Below, in pieces: positions 6,393 to 14,940 of a DNA stretch of 64,000 nt. The notes beneath the pieces are model-generated. The model saw only the letters and a program-made list of their open reading frames with translations, was not told the DNA's origin and ran no database searches. The stretch lies in contig CAWJEJ010000004.1 of NCBI GenBank assembly GCA_963841855.1, forward strand, positions 620,001 to 684,000, given 5' to 3'. Numbering within the stretch: the stretch's first letter is position 1; each line of letters opens with the position of its first letter. A program made the translations under genes and the position numbers. Source of the stretch: CAXBBB01 sp963841855 (lineage in GTDB: Bacteria > Bacteroidota > Rhodothermia > Rhodothermales > BA12).

Positions 6393-8912
6393 CTACTGCG
6401 CTACCACCACGCGCTGCACCGCTCGAACGTCGCCTGCGGTCATCACGACGAGGTAGGCTCCGTTTGGCAGGCGGCTCGTGTCGAGCGTCAGTCGGTGCGA
6501 TCCTGCTGCGGCGATGCCATCGGCTAGAACGGCGACTTCTCTGCCCAGCAGGTCGTAGACGCGGACCGAAAGGGGTCCCGTTCGGGCGAGTAGGGCGTCG
6601 AACGAAGAGAAGCCAGCGGCGGGGTTGGGATGCGGCGCTCCCAGACCAGACGTGCCAAGTGCCACCGCGCCCTCGCTACCTGTCGGGCGGGCGAACGTGG
6701 CGGTGAGCGATGAGGCAGCGCTGAGAACGACCGAGATCGAATCGGACGACGACTCAGTCTGCCCGGACCAGCCAGCGAAGACATAGCCTTCGTCGGGACG
6801 AGCGGTCATCTGCAGCGGCACGTTTCGGAAGAACGGCTCAGAAAACGGCGTACCATCGGGCGCGCGCATTAGCTCGACGCCTTCGGCAAACACGCGCCCG
6901 CCGTCCGTCGCGCTGACCGTGAGGCGTACCGATCCGCTCACCTCGTCAAACTGCTGCGCGACGAACGTGCGCATTCTGCTGGGCCGATCGCGCGCGAAGG
7001 TGCGCATCACGTTTACCTGGGACTCCCAGCTGGAGCCGAACGAAGCCGACTGCGTCCACCGCGTCGTGTGGCGCGGCATTTCAGCGGCAATGTTTGCTTG
7101 CAGACTGTCGATCACGCTCTCGACGCGTAAGGGCTCGAATGTCGTGCCTATGTGCGCGGCCATGCGCTGGATAAAGGTGTGGCGAAAGCCGTCGTTTTCG
7201 AGCAGTTTGCGAAAGAGGAACGTCGACCACGGCGGGTTGGGCCATGAGGGACCATTCGTCGCGGTAGCGAGGGCGAGCGTGTTGCTCGTCGCCAGGCCGC
7301 TGCCGTTGCCGCCGAATCCAAAATCCGTGTCGAAGAGCATCCACCGCCAGCGCGCGCCGTCGGTTAGAGAGCGCCAGAGCTTGAGGTTGTTGCCCGGCCA
7401 GTCGGCGTTGGCGCTATAGATCTCGGCGATGAGGTAGGTGATGTACTGGTCCACGTCTATCATCCGGCCGACCTGCTCCATGACCGCGGGATCGGCCGGA
7501 CTGCCGGAGTCCAGCAGATCGAGCAGGCGATCGTAGTGGACGGAGCGCCCACGCAGCGGCTCTTTCTCGGCGTCGAGAAGCTCGATGTCAGCCTTCTCGA
7601 CGCCGTAATGGCCTACCACCCAGTCTTCGTTGAGCTTCTCGCGCAAATTGTGGATGCCCCAATAGGCGCCGTTGAGAAAGACGATCGTCGGGCGGTAAGC
7701 TTGGCCGTCCAGGTCCATGTGGCGGGTGAGCGTTTGGATCATGCCGTCGCGAAACATCGTCCGGTACCAGTCTTGGGCCGAGCTTCGGAGCACCAAGTCA
7801 TCGAAAATGGCCAGATCCAGATCGGCGAAGAAGCGGTGCTCAAACTTCGACGCGCCATAGACGCTGCGCGCGTGCAGGGCCAGCGACTTCTGCGGATACA
7901 GACGGCTGCATCCGCCAAAGATCTTCGCGCCCGCGCCCTGATCGACAGCGAGGTCGAAGCCTCCATTGCCGTCGGGTTCGAGGAAGCTGAACTGCACCTC
8001 GCGCTCCCAATCGCGATTCCAGTTGACCGGGCTGCTGGAACAGCGTCCCGTTTCTCCGTTCGTACCTCGGACGTAGATGCCCGACGTGTCGCTGAAAAAG
8101 CCCGCCGGATCGGTGACGAGCGAGACGACCGGCAGCGTGCTCTGCTCGTCGACGAAAAACGTGCGCGTCGCGATGGGGCTGGGTGCTCGGTCCGGAGCGA
8201 ATGCAGCGGCGCGCAGGACCGTCGTCGCCCCGAACGTCAGCGCGGACGAGTAGAGCGGAGAGGTGGCACTGGGCGGCGATCCGTCGCGTGTGAAGCGAAT
8301 CGCCGCACCTGCCTCGGCCTGCATCTCGACGGTCACGGACCCGGCGTAGAAGCCTGTCGCTCGGTCTATCGTCGGAAGCGTCAGCGGAGCGCCCACTCCA
8401 TCGGACGCGTTGGGTGCGCCGGGCGTCGGGGCCGAGAAGAACGCCCAGGTATCGGCTCCGTCGGGCGAGCGTCCGTACGAAACGTCGGTCGTCTGCTCGC
8501 CATAGGTCAGCGTGTCGACGGGTGCACCGCTGGCGTCGAACAGTCCGACCTGCTCGCCGCTGCCCGAGAGCTTGAACCCGGTGTGCAGCGCCGTCGCAGC
8601 TGGCGGACCGGTGTCCTCGTCGTCGGCCCAGACGATCAGAAAGCCGCGCGCGGGCACGGTCGTGCCGTCGGGAAACGACCACTTGGCAGGTTTGGAGAGG
8701 TTGTCCGTAATCATGAACCCACTCAGATCGGCGTCGGCATCGGACATGTTATAGAGCTCGATCCAGTCGCCGAAGCCTGCGAAGTCGGGATCAGCGAGCG
8801 TGGCCGAGTTGGAAGCCAGAATCTCGTTGATGACGACGCGCTGCGCCTGGACGAGAGGGGCGGCTATCAGCGAGGCCCAGAGCGCTAAAGTGAGGGCGAA
8901 CGAACGGTTCAT
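6393..8912 (-). CDS. Secreted CotH-like protein with lamin-tail domain and T9SS sorting signal
   Basis: 839 residues. A signal peptide ends near AQ (residues 1-24). A lamin-tail domain follows (about 25-160: VVINEILASNSAT, DWIELYN, ISGF-like LSGFMITDNLSKP). Next is a chitobiase-type Fn3-like module (about 175-245, IRFTRDGSPPSATSPLY) and a CotH-kinase domain (about 260-600, KSLALHARSVYG, YWGIHNLREKLNEDW, WRWMLFDTDFGFGG). The C-terminus is a Por-type sorting domain (VRVYDLLGREVAVL ... LPNGAYLVVM). CotH proteins are secreted atypical kinases; substrate unknown here. The ATG at 8912 is used because the longer frame starts with TTG. Monocistronic, with a divergent neighbour. Confidence 0.85.
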   Translation of the reverse strand: MNRSFALTLALWASLIAAPLVQAQRVVINEILASNSATLADPDFAGFGDWIELYNMSDADADLSGFMITDNLSKPAKWSFPDGTTVPARGFLIVWADDEDTGPPAATALHTGFKLSGSGEQVGLFDASGAPVDTLTYGEQTTDVSYGRSPDGADTWAFFSAPTPGAPNASDGVGAPLTLPTIDRATGFYAGSVTVEMQAEAGAAIRFTRDGSPPSATSPLYSSALTFGATTVLRAAAFAPDRAPSPIATRTFFVDEQSTLPVVSLVTDPAGFFSDTSGIYVRGTNGETGRCSSSPVNWNRDWEREVQFSFLEPDGNGGFDLAVDQGAGAKIFGGCSRLYPQKSLALHARSVYGASKFEHRFFADLDLAIFDDLVLRSSAQDWYRTMFRDGMIQTLTRHMDLDGQAYRPTIVFLNGAYWGIHNLREKLNEDWVVGHYGVEKADIELLDAEKEPLRGRSVHYDRLLDLLDSGSPADPAVMEQVGRMIDVDQYITYLIAEIYSANADWPGNNLKLWRSLTDGARWRWMLFDTDFGFGGNGSGLATSNTLALATATNGPSWPNPPWSTFLFRKLLENDGFRHTFIQRMAAHIGTTFEPLRVESVIDSLQANIAAEMPRHTTRWTQSASFGSSWESQVNVMRTFARDRPSRMRTFVAQQFDEVSGSVRLTVSATDGGRVFAEGVELMRAPDGTPFSEPFFRNVPLQMTARPDEGYVFAGWSGQTESSSDSISVVLSAASSLTATFARPTGSEGAVALGTSGLGAPHPNPAAGFSSFDALLARTGPLSVRVYDLLGREVAVLADGIAAAGSHRLTLDTSRLPNGAYLVVMTAGDVRAVQRVVVAQ

Positions 8913-9031
8913 GCGCAAGAGTAGCGACGGCGAGAGGAGAGCGGTAGATACGATACACTCAAATCTGCGATCTGCCGAGCAAAAGTCGGTGCGAAGCGTT
9001 GTCTCTGGCCTGCTCTATTTTCCTCCCCGAT

Positions 9032-9604
9032 ATGATCGACCGCACGGCCCGCCTCACCGCTTTCGCTTCGATGGGCGCTCTGAGCCTCATGCAGGACCTG
9101 TCGCGCCAGGTGATGCAGTCGATCCCGACGGCCGACCCCGAAGTCGTCGCCGAGGAGACGCTGGCTCTGGTCGCCGTCTCCACGGCACGGGCGGCTGGCG
9201 TGGGCTTGCAGGCGCTTCCCGACGCGGCGCAGGCGGCAGCGGGCGCACTTTCGGCCCTGCCCTACCTCTACCGCGATTACCTGATCGGCGGCGCGGTCTT
9301 GGCGCAGAACGACCCTGAACTGGTGCAGGCCGCCCAGGAGACGCAGGCGCGGCTCGAACGCAAGATGGCGTTCTACAGCCTGCATCTGCCCGACGGACAG
9401 TTTCCCGGTCCGCGCGCGCTGGCCGACAAGCTTCCGCTGTGGATGGGGCGCGTCAGCGGACCCGGCTTGCCGACGACGCCTGACGAGCGGCTTGCCCAGC
9501 TGGGTGTGGCGGATCTGGTCCTGACGCACCTCAAACTCGTGCTCGGCATGGCGCGGCAGGAAGCGTCCGACGCCGTCGCCGCATCCGGCCTCTCCGATGC
9601 GTGA
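9032..9604 (+). CDS. Hypothetical protein, largely alpha-helical
   Basis: 190 residues, Ala/Leu-rich, no signal peptide and no family I recognise. A short conserved-looking core LSALPYLYRDYLIGGAVLAQND is followed by ETQARLERKMAFYSLHLPDGQFPGPRALADKLPLWMGR. The ATG at 9032 follows a TCCTCC-containing leader rather than a clear Shine-Dalgarno. Its last 8 nt overlap the start of the glycosidase-like gene at 9597, so the two are probably co-translated. Confidence 0.6.
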   Translation: MIDRTARLTAFASMGALSLMQDLSRQVMQSIPTADPEVVAEETLALVAVSTARAAGVGLQALPDAAQAAAGALSALPYLYRDYLIGGAVLAQNDPELVQAAQETQARLERKMAFYSLHLPDGQFPGPRALADKLPLWMGRVSGPGLPTTPDERLAQLGVADLVLTHLKLVLGMARQEASDAVAASGLSDA

Positions 9605-10637
9605 CCTGATCGGCTACGCGCTCCTTGCCCTGCTTGCACTCGCGGCGACGGAATGCGGCGCGCAAACGACGGCATCCGGGCTTCCGAATGGTCTCGTCGT
9701 GGCGTCCCAGGACAAACTGCGCGGCGTCGTGCTTGACGCGTCGCGCGATCCGGGCGTCGGCAAACTCACGCGCTTTTCGGACCTGGGCGCAGGCGTGATC
9801 TGCGTCGTCCCCTACAGCTTCATGCCGGACGCGCGGCAACCCGGCGTGCGCTGGCGACGCGACGCGCGGTGGTTCTCGGAAAACGCCAACGGTATTGCGC
9901 GCATGGCCGACGAAGCGCGCGCGTTGGGCGTTCGGCTGGCGATAAAACCACAGGTCTGGCTGCGCGGCGGCGCGTGGCCCGGCAACGTCGAAATGTCCAC
10001 CGAGGCCGACTGGAACGCGTGGGAGGCGGCCTACCGTGAGTACGTACTGTTTTGGGCAGGCGTCGCCGCCAGCGTGGACGCTCAGGTGTTCGTGATGGGC
10101 AGTGAACTGGACCAGGCCGCGACGCTGCGCCCTGCCTTTTGGCGCCGCCTCGCCAGCGACGTGCGCGCGGTCTACGACGGGACGATCACCTACGCCGCCA
10201 ACTGGGACCGGCTCGCCGAGATCGGTTTCTGGGAGTCGGTCGACGCTATCGGCGTGCAGGCCTACTTTCCCTTGTCGGCCAAGCCTGCTCCTAGCACTGA
10301 CGACCTGCGAGCGGGATGGGAGCCGCATCTGGACGTGCTGCGCGGCGTCTCCCGCCTCACCGGCCGCCCCGTTCTGTTCACCGAAATCGGCTACCGCAGC
10401 GCGACGACGGCGGCGGCGCAGCCCTGGCTGTGGCCCGAGAACGACACGTCGCCCGCCGACGACGCGCTGCAGGCCCGGCTCTACGACGCGTTCTTCGCCG
10501 AGGCATGGCCCCAACCGTGGATGATGGGCGCGTTCATCTGGAAAGTCCACGTCGACGATGAGCCCCGGCCGACCGGCTTCACTCCACTGGGCAAAGCTGC
10601 CGAAGCTGTCCTGCGCCGAGGCTACACCGCCCGCTGA
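9597..10637 (+). CDS. GH113-like glycoside hydrolase (TIM barrel), exported
   Basis: 346 residues with an N-terminal signal-like segment (LIGYALLALLALAATECGA; the Cys at residue 20 could be lipidated). The barrel shows hallmarks of the GH113 / GTA-TIM-like group: IKPQVWLRGGAWPGN, DWNAWEAAYREYVLFWA, FVMGSELDQA (putative acid/base Glu), YAANWD, FWESVDAIGVQAYFPL and LFTEIGYRS (putative nucleophile Glu). GH113 members are beta-mannanases; the substrate here is not proven. It overlaps the upstream gene and is followed after 18 nt by the LD-carboxypeptidase gene, suggesting an envelope-polymer operon. Confidence 0.75.
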   Translation: MRDLIGYALLALLALAATECGAQTTASGLPNGLVVASQDKLRGVVLDASRDPGVGKLTRFSDLGAGVICVVPYSFMPDARQPGVRWRRDARWFSENANGIARMADEARALGVRLAIKPQVWLRGGAWPGNVEMSTEADWNAWEAAYREYVLFWAGVAASVDAQVFVMGSELDQAATLRPAFWRRLASDVRAVYDGTITYAANWDRLAEIGFWESVDAIGVQAYFPLSAKPAPSTDDLRAGWEPHLDVLRGVSRLTGRPVLFTEIGYRSATTAAAQPWLWPENDTSPADDALQARLYDAFFAEAWPQPWMMGAFIWKVHVDDEPRPTGFTPLGKAAEAVLRRGYTAR

Positions 10638-10655
10638 CCCTTTTCCCCCTCGCCG

Positions 10656-11678
10656 ATGTCCGACCGACGCCGCTTTCTCCGCCATTTGGGTGCCGCCGGG
10701 GTGGCCTCCACGCTCGCCCCACTGACGCTCTCTGCGGCGAGCCCGCCTCCACCCCGCACGCCCGCACTCGTCCGGCCGCCCGCACTGCGACAGGGTGGCA
10801 CGATCGGGCTGGCGAGTCCGGCTGGGGCCTCGTATACGGATAAAGGATTGCGCGAGGTCGAAGCGCTGCTCGCCGAGCGCGGATATCGCACCAAGCGCGC
10901 GCCTAACCTGCTGGCCACCTATGGCTACCTAGGCGGGACCGATGCCGAGCGCGCGTCCGACCTGCACACCCTGTTCGCCGACGACGAGGTCGATGCCATC
11001 CTCCCGCTGCGCGGCGGCTGGGGCTGCGCGCGCCTGCTCGGGCTGCTCGACTACGAACTGATCCGGGCCCATCCCAAAGTCGTCTGCGGCTACTCGGACA
11101 TCACGAGCCTGCTGTCGGGACTGTACGCTCAAACCGGGTTAGTTGGCTTTCACGGCCCCGTCGCCACGTCGACGTGGAATCCGATCACGCTGCGCTACTG
11201 GCTGCCCGCCGTCGCCGGAGGCACGTTCGAGGCGGTCGAACCGAGCGAGGATCTGACAACGATCACGCCGGGTGTCGCCGAAGGGCCGCTATTCGGCGGC
11301 AACCTGACGGTCCTCTCGGCGCTGGTCGGCACGCCCTACTTCCCCGACACGACGGGCCACGTGCTGTTTCTCGAAGACGTAGGCGAGGAGCCCTACCGCA
11401 TCGACCGGATGCTGACGCACCTGGCGCTGGCGGGCGCACTGGGCAGCGCGGCCGCCGTCTACTTCGGCGATTGCCGCAACTGCGAGGCAACCCAGGGTTT
11501 TGTGTCGCTCTCGCTCGACCGCGTGTTGCGCGACCACCTCGCCCCGCTGGGCGTGCCCGTCTGGAAAGGCCGCATGGTCGGCCACGTCGCCGACAAGCTG
11601 ACGCTGCCCATCGGAGTCCACGCCCGCGTCGACGCGTCGGCCGGTACGATCCAGACGCTCGAGTCGGCGACAGCGTAG
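10656..11678 (+). CDS. Muramoyltetrapeptide (LD-) carboxypeptidase, S66 family, probably Tat-exported
   Basis: 340 residues. The S66 Ser-Glu-His machinery is visible: Ser147 in GYSDIT, Glu in LFLEDVGEEPYRIDRML and His in GRMVGHVADK. The conserved RGGWGCARLL loop precedes it. The enzyme removes the terminal D-Ala from murein tetrapeptides during peptidoglycan recycling or remodelling. An N-terminal RRRFLRHLG followed by a hydrophobic stretch looks like a twin-arginine signal, implying action outside the cytoplasm, unlike classical cytoplasmic LdcA. Starts 18 nt after the glycosidase-like gene; probably the same operon. Confidence 0.9.
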   Translation: MSDRRRFLRHLGAAGVASTLAPLTLSAASPPPPRTPALVRPPALRQGGTIGLASPAGASYTDKGLREVEALLAERGYRTKRAPNLLATYGYLGGTDAERASDLHTLFADDEVDAILPLRGGWGCARLLGLLDYELIRAHPKVVCGYSDITSLLSGLYAQTGLVGFHGPVATSTWNPITLRYWLPAVAGGTFEAVEPSEDLTTITPGVAEGPLFGGNLTVLSALVGTPYFPDTTGHVLFLEDVGEEPYRIDRMLTHLALAGALGSAAAVYFGDCRNCEATQGFVSLSLDRVLRDHLAPLGVPVWKGRMVGHVADKLTLPIGVHARVDASAGTIQTLESATA

Positions 11679-11780
11679 CGCGGTCGTGAGTCAGCCACAG
11701 TCTGGGTGAAGAACGGCGGCGCTCCGAACAACGCCGTGCGCGCTGGGCTTCAAGGCGCTCTCCCAACCGACTTTTTCGCT

Positions 11781-12941
11781 ATGGCTCACGTCCCCGACAC
11801 CGCTCGCTTCGGCACCCTCGCCGTCCACGCCGGGCAGACGCCCGACCCGTCGACAGGCGCGATCATGACGCCGATCTACCAGACCTCGACGTTCGTGCAG
11901 GCCGGGCCGGGTGATCATCAGGGGCACGAGTACGCGCGCGTCACCAACCCGACGCGGTCAGCGCTCGAAGGCAACCTGGCAGCGCTGGAAGGTGCCACGG
12001 ACAGCATCGTGTTCTCGTCGGGCGTAGCGGCGATGGACTCGATCCTGCGCCGGCTGCGCTCGGGCGACCACGTGATCTCGACCAATGATCTCTACGGCGG
12101 CACCTATCGCCTGATGCGGACGCAGTTCGAGCACCTGGGCATCGGGTTCTCGTTCGTCGACATGACCGACCTCGACGCCGTCCAAGCCGCCGTTCGCGAC
12201 GAGACGACGATGATCTGGGCCGAGACGCCGACCAACCCGCTGATGAAAGTCGCCGACATTGCCGGGCTAGCCGCCATTGCACGCGATGCGGGCGCCGACC
12301 TGGTCGTCGACAACACGTTCGCGACGCCCTACCTCCAGAAGCCGCTCGCCCTGGGCGCCGATCTGGTCATTCACAGCGCGACCAAGTACCTCGGCGGCCA
12401 CTCGGACGTGATCCTGGGAGCCGTCTGCACGAGCGACGAGAAGTGGATCGAGCACCTGCGCTTCCAGGTCAAATGCGTCGGCGCCGTGCCGGGGCCGATG
12501 GATTGTTTCTTGGTCCTGAGGGGCACCAAGACGCTCCACCTGCGCGTCGAGCGGAGCCAGCAGAACGCCCACGCCGTCGCTGCGATGCTGGTCGATCACC
12601 GCGCCGTCGCCCAAGTCCACTATCCCGGCCTCGCCTCGCATCCGCAGCACGCACTTGCGTCTCGTCAGATGAGCGGGATGGGCGGCATGCTGTCATTCAC
12701 GCTCGCTGACGACACCGAGGCGGCAGCGACGCGCGTCTTGCAGTCGACGCAGATTTTCCAGCTGGCCGAATCGCTGGGCGGCGTCGAAAGTCTGATCGAG
12801 CATCCGGCGACGATGACGCACGGCTCGATTCCTGCCGAGGAGCGCCGCAAAGCAGGATTCGTCGACAGCCTGATCCGCCTGAGCGTCGGTGTCGAGGACG
12901 AAGCGGACTTGATCGCCGACCTGGCGCGCGCGCTGGGCTGA
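11781..12941 (+). CDS. Cys/Met metabolism PLP enzyme (cystathionine gamma-synthase or gamma-lyase)
   Basis: 386 residues, trans-sulfuration family. Internal aldimine Lys202 lies in SATKYLGGHSD; the phosphate- and cofactor-contacting YARVTNPT (51-58) and SSGVAAMDSIL segments and the AETPTNPLMKV loop are all present. It either condenses an activated homoserine with cysteine to cystathionine (MetB) or cleaves cystathionine (CGL/MccB); motifs do not separate these. The ATG at 11781 gives the family N-terminus (FGTLAVHAGQ). No SAM riboswitch was recognised in the 100-nt leader. A strong hairpin follows the gene. Confidence 0.9.
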   Translation: MAHVPDTARFGTLAVHAGQTPDPSTGAIMTPIYQTSTFVQAGPGDHQGHEYARVTNPTRSALEGNLAALEGATDSIVFSSGVAAMDSILRRLRSGDHVISTNDLYGGTYRLMRTQFEHLGIGFSFVDMTDLDAVQAAVRDETTMIWAETPTNPLMKVADIAGLAAIARDAGADLVVDNTFATPYLQKPLALGADLVIHSATKYLGGHSDVILGAVCTSDEKWIEHLRFQVKCVGAVPGPMDCFLVLRGTKTLHLRVERSQQNAHAVAAMLVDHRAVAQVHYPGLASHPQHALASRQMSGMGGMLSFTLADDTEAAATRVLQSTQIFQLAESLGGVESLIEHPATMTHGSIPAEERRKAGFVDSLIRLSVGVEDEADLIADLARALG

Positions 12942-13014
12942 CCGATTGGCTCACGCATCTCTTCGCCAGCCGACGCCACCGAGATCCGAGCAGGATGGGG
13001 ACGACGGTGGCTGA

Positions 13015-13058
13015 AACCCCAAGCCCCAATCCGCACGCGCAGATCGAGGCTTGGGGTT
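13015..13058. terminator. Bidirectional terminator hairpin between convergent genes
   Basis: Inverted repeat AACCCCAAGCC / GGCTTGGGGTT (11 bp, perfect) with a 22-nt loop, lying between the convergent genes ending at 12941 and 13070. Confidence 0.65.
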
Positions 13059-13069
13059 GGCAAAGGCGG

Positions 13070-14590
13070 CTACTGGACGCGGCGCAACTTGACCTGGCGG
13101 CGCAGTTCGACGGATTCGCCGCCGGGGAGCGTCACGGTCTCGACGCGCTCCTGGGACAGCGACGGAAGAGCGAAGGCTTCCTCGTCCGACGGATTGGCGG
13201 CGTTCGAGCGAGCGTCCCACTCTCTTTCGTTCGTCAGATATGGATCGTCGGCCGCGCGGCCGCGCCCGTCGTTCGAGCGCCGATCGTTGGAGCCGTATCC
13301 GTACGAGTGATCGTATTCGAAGTAGCGATCGTCGTTACCGTTCGAGCCATAGTAGAATCCCTCGTCGTAGCCATAGTCGTCGTAGCGATCACGCTCGTAG
13401 GGAAACGCGCTGACCGAGTAGTCGCCGTAGTCGAGGAGCCACGACGGATCGTCGGGCAGCAGCGAGATGGGAATCAGGCGGCTGTAGCGTCCGCGGCCGA
13501 GCAGGCGGCTGCCGCGCGCTTCTCGGACGCTTCCCCGGCGCAGATCGACGCGGCCTACGCGCACGTCGTCGCGGCCGTAGTAGGCATCGTGCCAGGCGCC
13601 GCGCCCGCGCGTGACGATCAGTTCGAAGCCGGTCCGCCGCGTGCCGACGAGCATCACGTCGCGGTCGACGCGCACGTCGCCTCTACGCGAAACCGTCGCG
13701 CGCATCCGGCTCAGCGAGTGGGGAATGCGGTCGATGCGGCCCAGGTAACGACCGTTCTCGTAGATCTGGAACGACTCGACGTCGAGTTCGACTTCGGACC
13801 TATTGCCCCCCGCGCTAACGACGCGCTGGCGATACTCGGCGACCAGTTCGAGCCGCGTTTCGCGCCCTCGCCCGTCGGGCACGAACGCCGTCTGCTCGTA
13901 GACGTAGCGCGGACTCCACCCGCTCGAATAGCGACGCTCCCACGGCCACGCCAAGTCGAGGAAAAAGACGGGTTGCGGGCGGTAGTAGTGCGCGTTGGGA
14001 TAGACGGGCGCGTGCAGCACAGGCCCGCTCGAAACGTGGCCTCGCACGGGCGGCACGTAAACGACGCGCCCCGGACGGTCTCGGTTGACGCTCCCCGTCG
14101 AGCCGCGGCCTCCCTGGTATCGAGGCGTCTGTTCGTTGCGGCGCACCCAGTCGCTCTGCGAAACCGGGCCGTCGATCGGTCGGCCTACCGACGTGCCCGT
14201 GCGTCCGCTTCCAGTAGTCTGCCGGGCCGGCGAGCGCGCGGTCGTATCGGGATCGCCCGAGCGGCCCCGCGTAGTCCGACCCTTCGACTCGCGCGTGGAG
14301 CGCTGCGGCGCGCTGCGTTCGGTGCGCTGCGTGGGGGTACGCTCGGTTCTGGTCGGCGCGTTTCGCGTCGGTGTCGTGCGTTCGGTGCGCTTCGGCGGCG
14401 TGCGCTCGGCGCGAGGCGCAGGAGCAGGCTCGGCTTCCTTTTCCGGTTCGGCAGGCTTGGATTCGGTGGGAGCCGGAGCCGGGCGCCCAGTCGTACGTCC
14501 GCGCTGAGCGTCAGCGGTGGCGGCGAAGGCGAGTAGCAAGGCCAGCACGAGGGCTAGGCGCAGAGTGAGCCAGTAGTAGCGTGACGGCAT
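13070..14590 (-). CDS. Secreted protein with Arg/Thr/Pro-rich linker, unknown function
   Basis: 506 residues. Signal peptide at 1-28 (LALVLALLLAFAATADAQ). A low-complexity region (about 29-130) has repeated RTERT-like units with Pro, Glu and Ser. A globular part (about 195-400) contains VFFLDLAWPWERRYSSGWSP and a beta-rich segment FQIYENGRYLGRIDRIPHSLS. The tail is Tyr/Asp/Gly-rich (DDYGYDEGFYYG...). The ATG at 14590 gives the signal peptide; the longer frame upstream is not coding-like. The cationic linker could bind peptidoglycan or anionic polymers. No family recognised. Confidence 0.65.
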   Translation of the reverse strand: MPSRYYWLTLRLALVLALLLAFAATADAQRGRTTGRPAPAPTESKPAEPEKEAEPAPAPRAERTPPKRTERTTPTRNAPTRTERTPTQRTERSAPQRSTRESKGRTTRGRSGDPDTTARSPARQTTGSGRTGTSVGRPIDGPVSQSDWVRRNEQTPRYQGGRGSTGSVNRDRPGRVVYVPPVRGHVSSGPVLHAPVYPNAHYYRPQPVFFLDLAWPWERRYSSGWSPRYVYEQTAFVPDGRGRETRLELVAEYRQRVVSAGGNRSEVELDVESFQIYENGRYLGRIDRIPHSLSRMRATVSRRGDVRVDRDVMLVGTRRTGFELIVTRGRGAWHDAYYGRDDVRVGRVDLRRGSVREARGSRLLGRGRYSRLIPISLLPDDPSWLLDYGDYSVSAFPYERDRYDDYGYDEGFYYGSNGNDDRYFEYDHSYGYGSNDRRSNDGRGRAADDPYLTNEREWDARSNAANPSDEEAFALPSLSQERVETVTLPGGESVELRRQVKLRRVQ

Positions 14591-14940
14591 GACGGCGCGG
14601 AGTTTGGTTGGCGGAAACGATGGCTCGTTCTCCCTGCCACTTCCATTCCGACACGCTTTGCAGCCACCTGTGCCCGTTCGCACTGCGTAAGCGTCCACGC
14701 CTCGGGACACGTTGTGCGTCAACGGACAGACACGCTCCATCTGAAACGCGCTGTGCCACCAGCTCGCACGGGCAGCGCCGCATGCCGCACTCGGGCCAAA
14801 ACCGACGGTCCCGCCGCAAGCAGAAACTCGGCCGAAAAGCGGATCTCGCAAACGCGCCTGCGTGGAATCGTGCAGTCTACGTGCAGAGGTCGAAAGAGGC
14901 GAACGCGTAACTTACCGCTCTCATTCTCGTCTCCCGATCC
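14591..14940. other. Intergenic region without a recognised gene
   Basis: 350 bp between divergent genes. Open frames on both strands are uncharacteristic. A TAACTTA at 14908-14914, 27 nt before the sppA ATG, resembles the recurrent -7 element with one change; otherwise nothing distinctive. Confidence 0.4.

Noticed and set aside
11679..11780. Possible SAM riboswitch before the cystathionine synthase/lyase gene
   Set aside because: No SAM-I, SAM-II or SAM/SAH core could be recognised in the 100-nt leader.
12995..14536. A 513-codon plus-strand frame opposite the secreted Arg/Thr-rich protein
   Set aside because: The minus-strand frame has a signal peptide and domain structure, whereas the plus frame has no start context or family and mirrors the other strand's codons.
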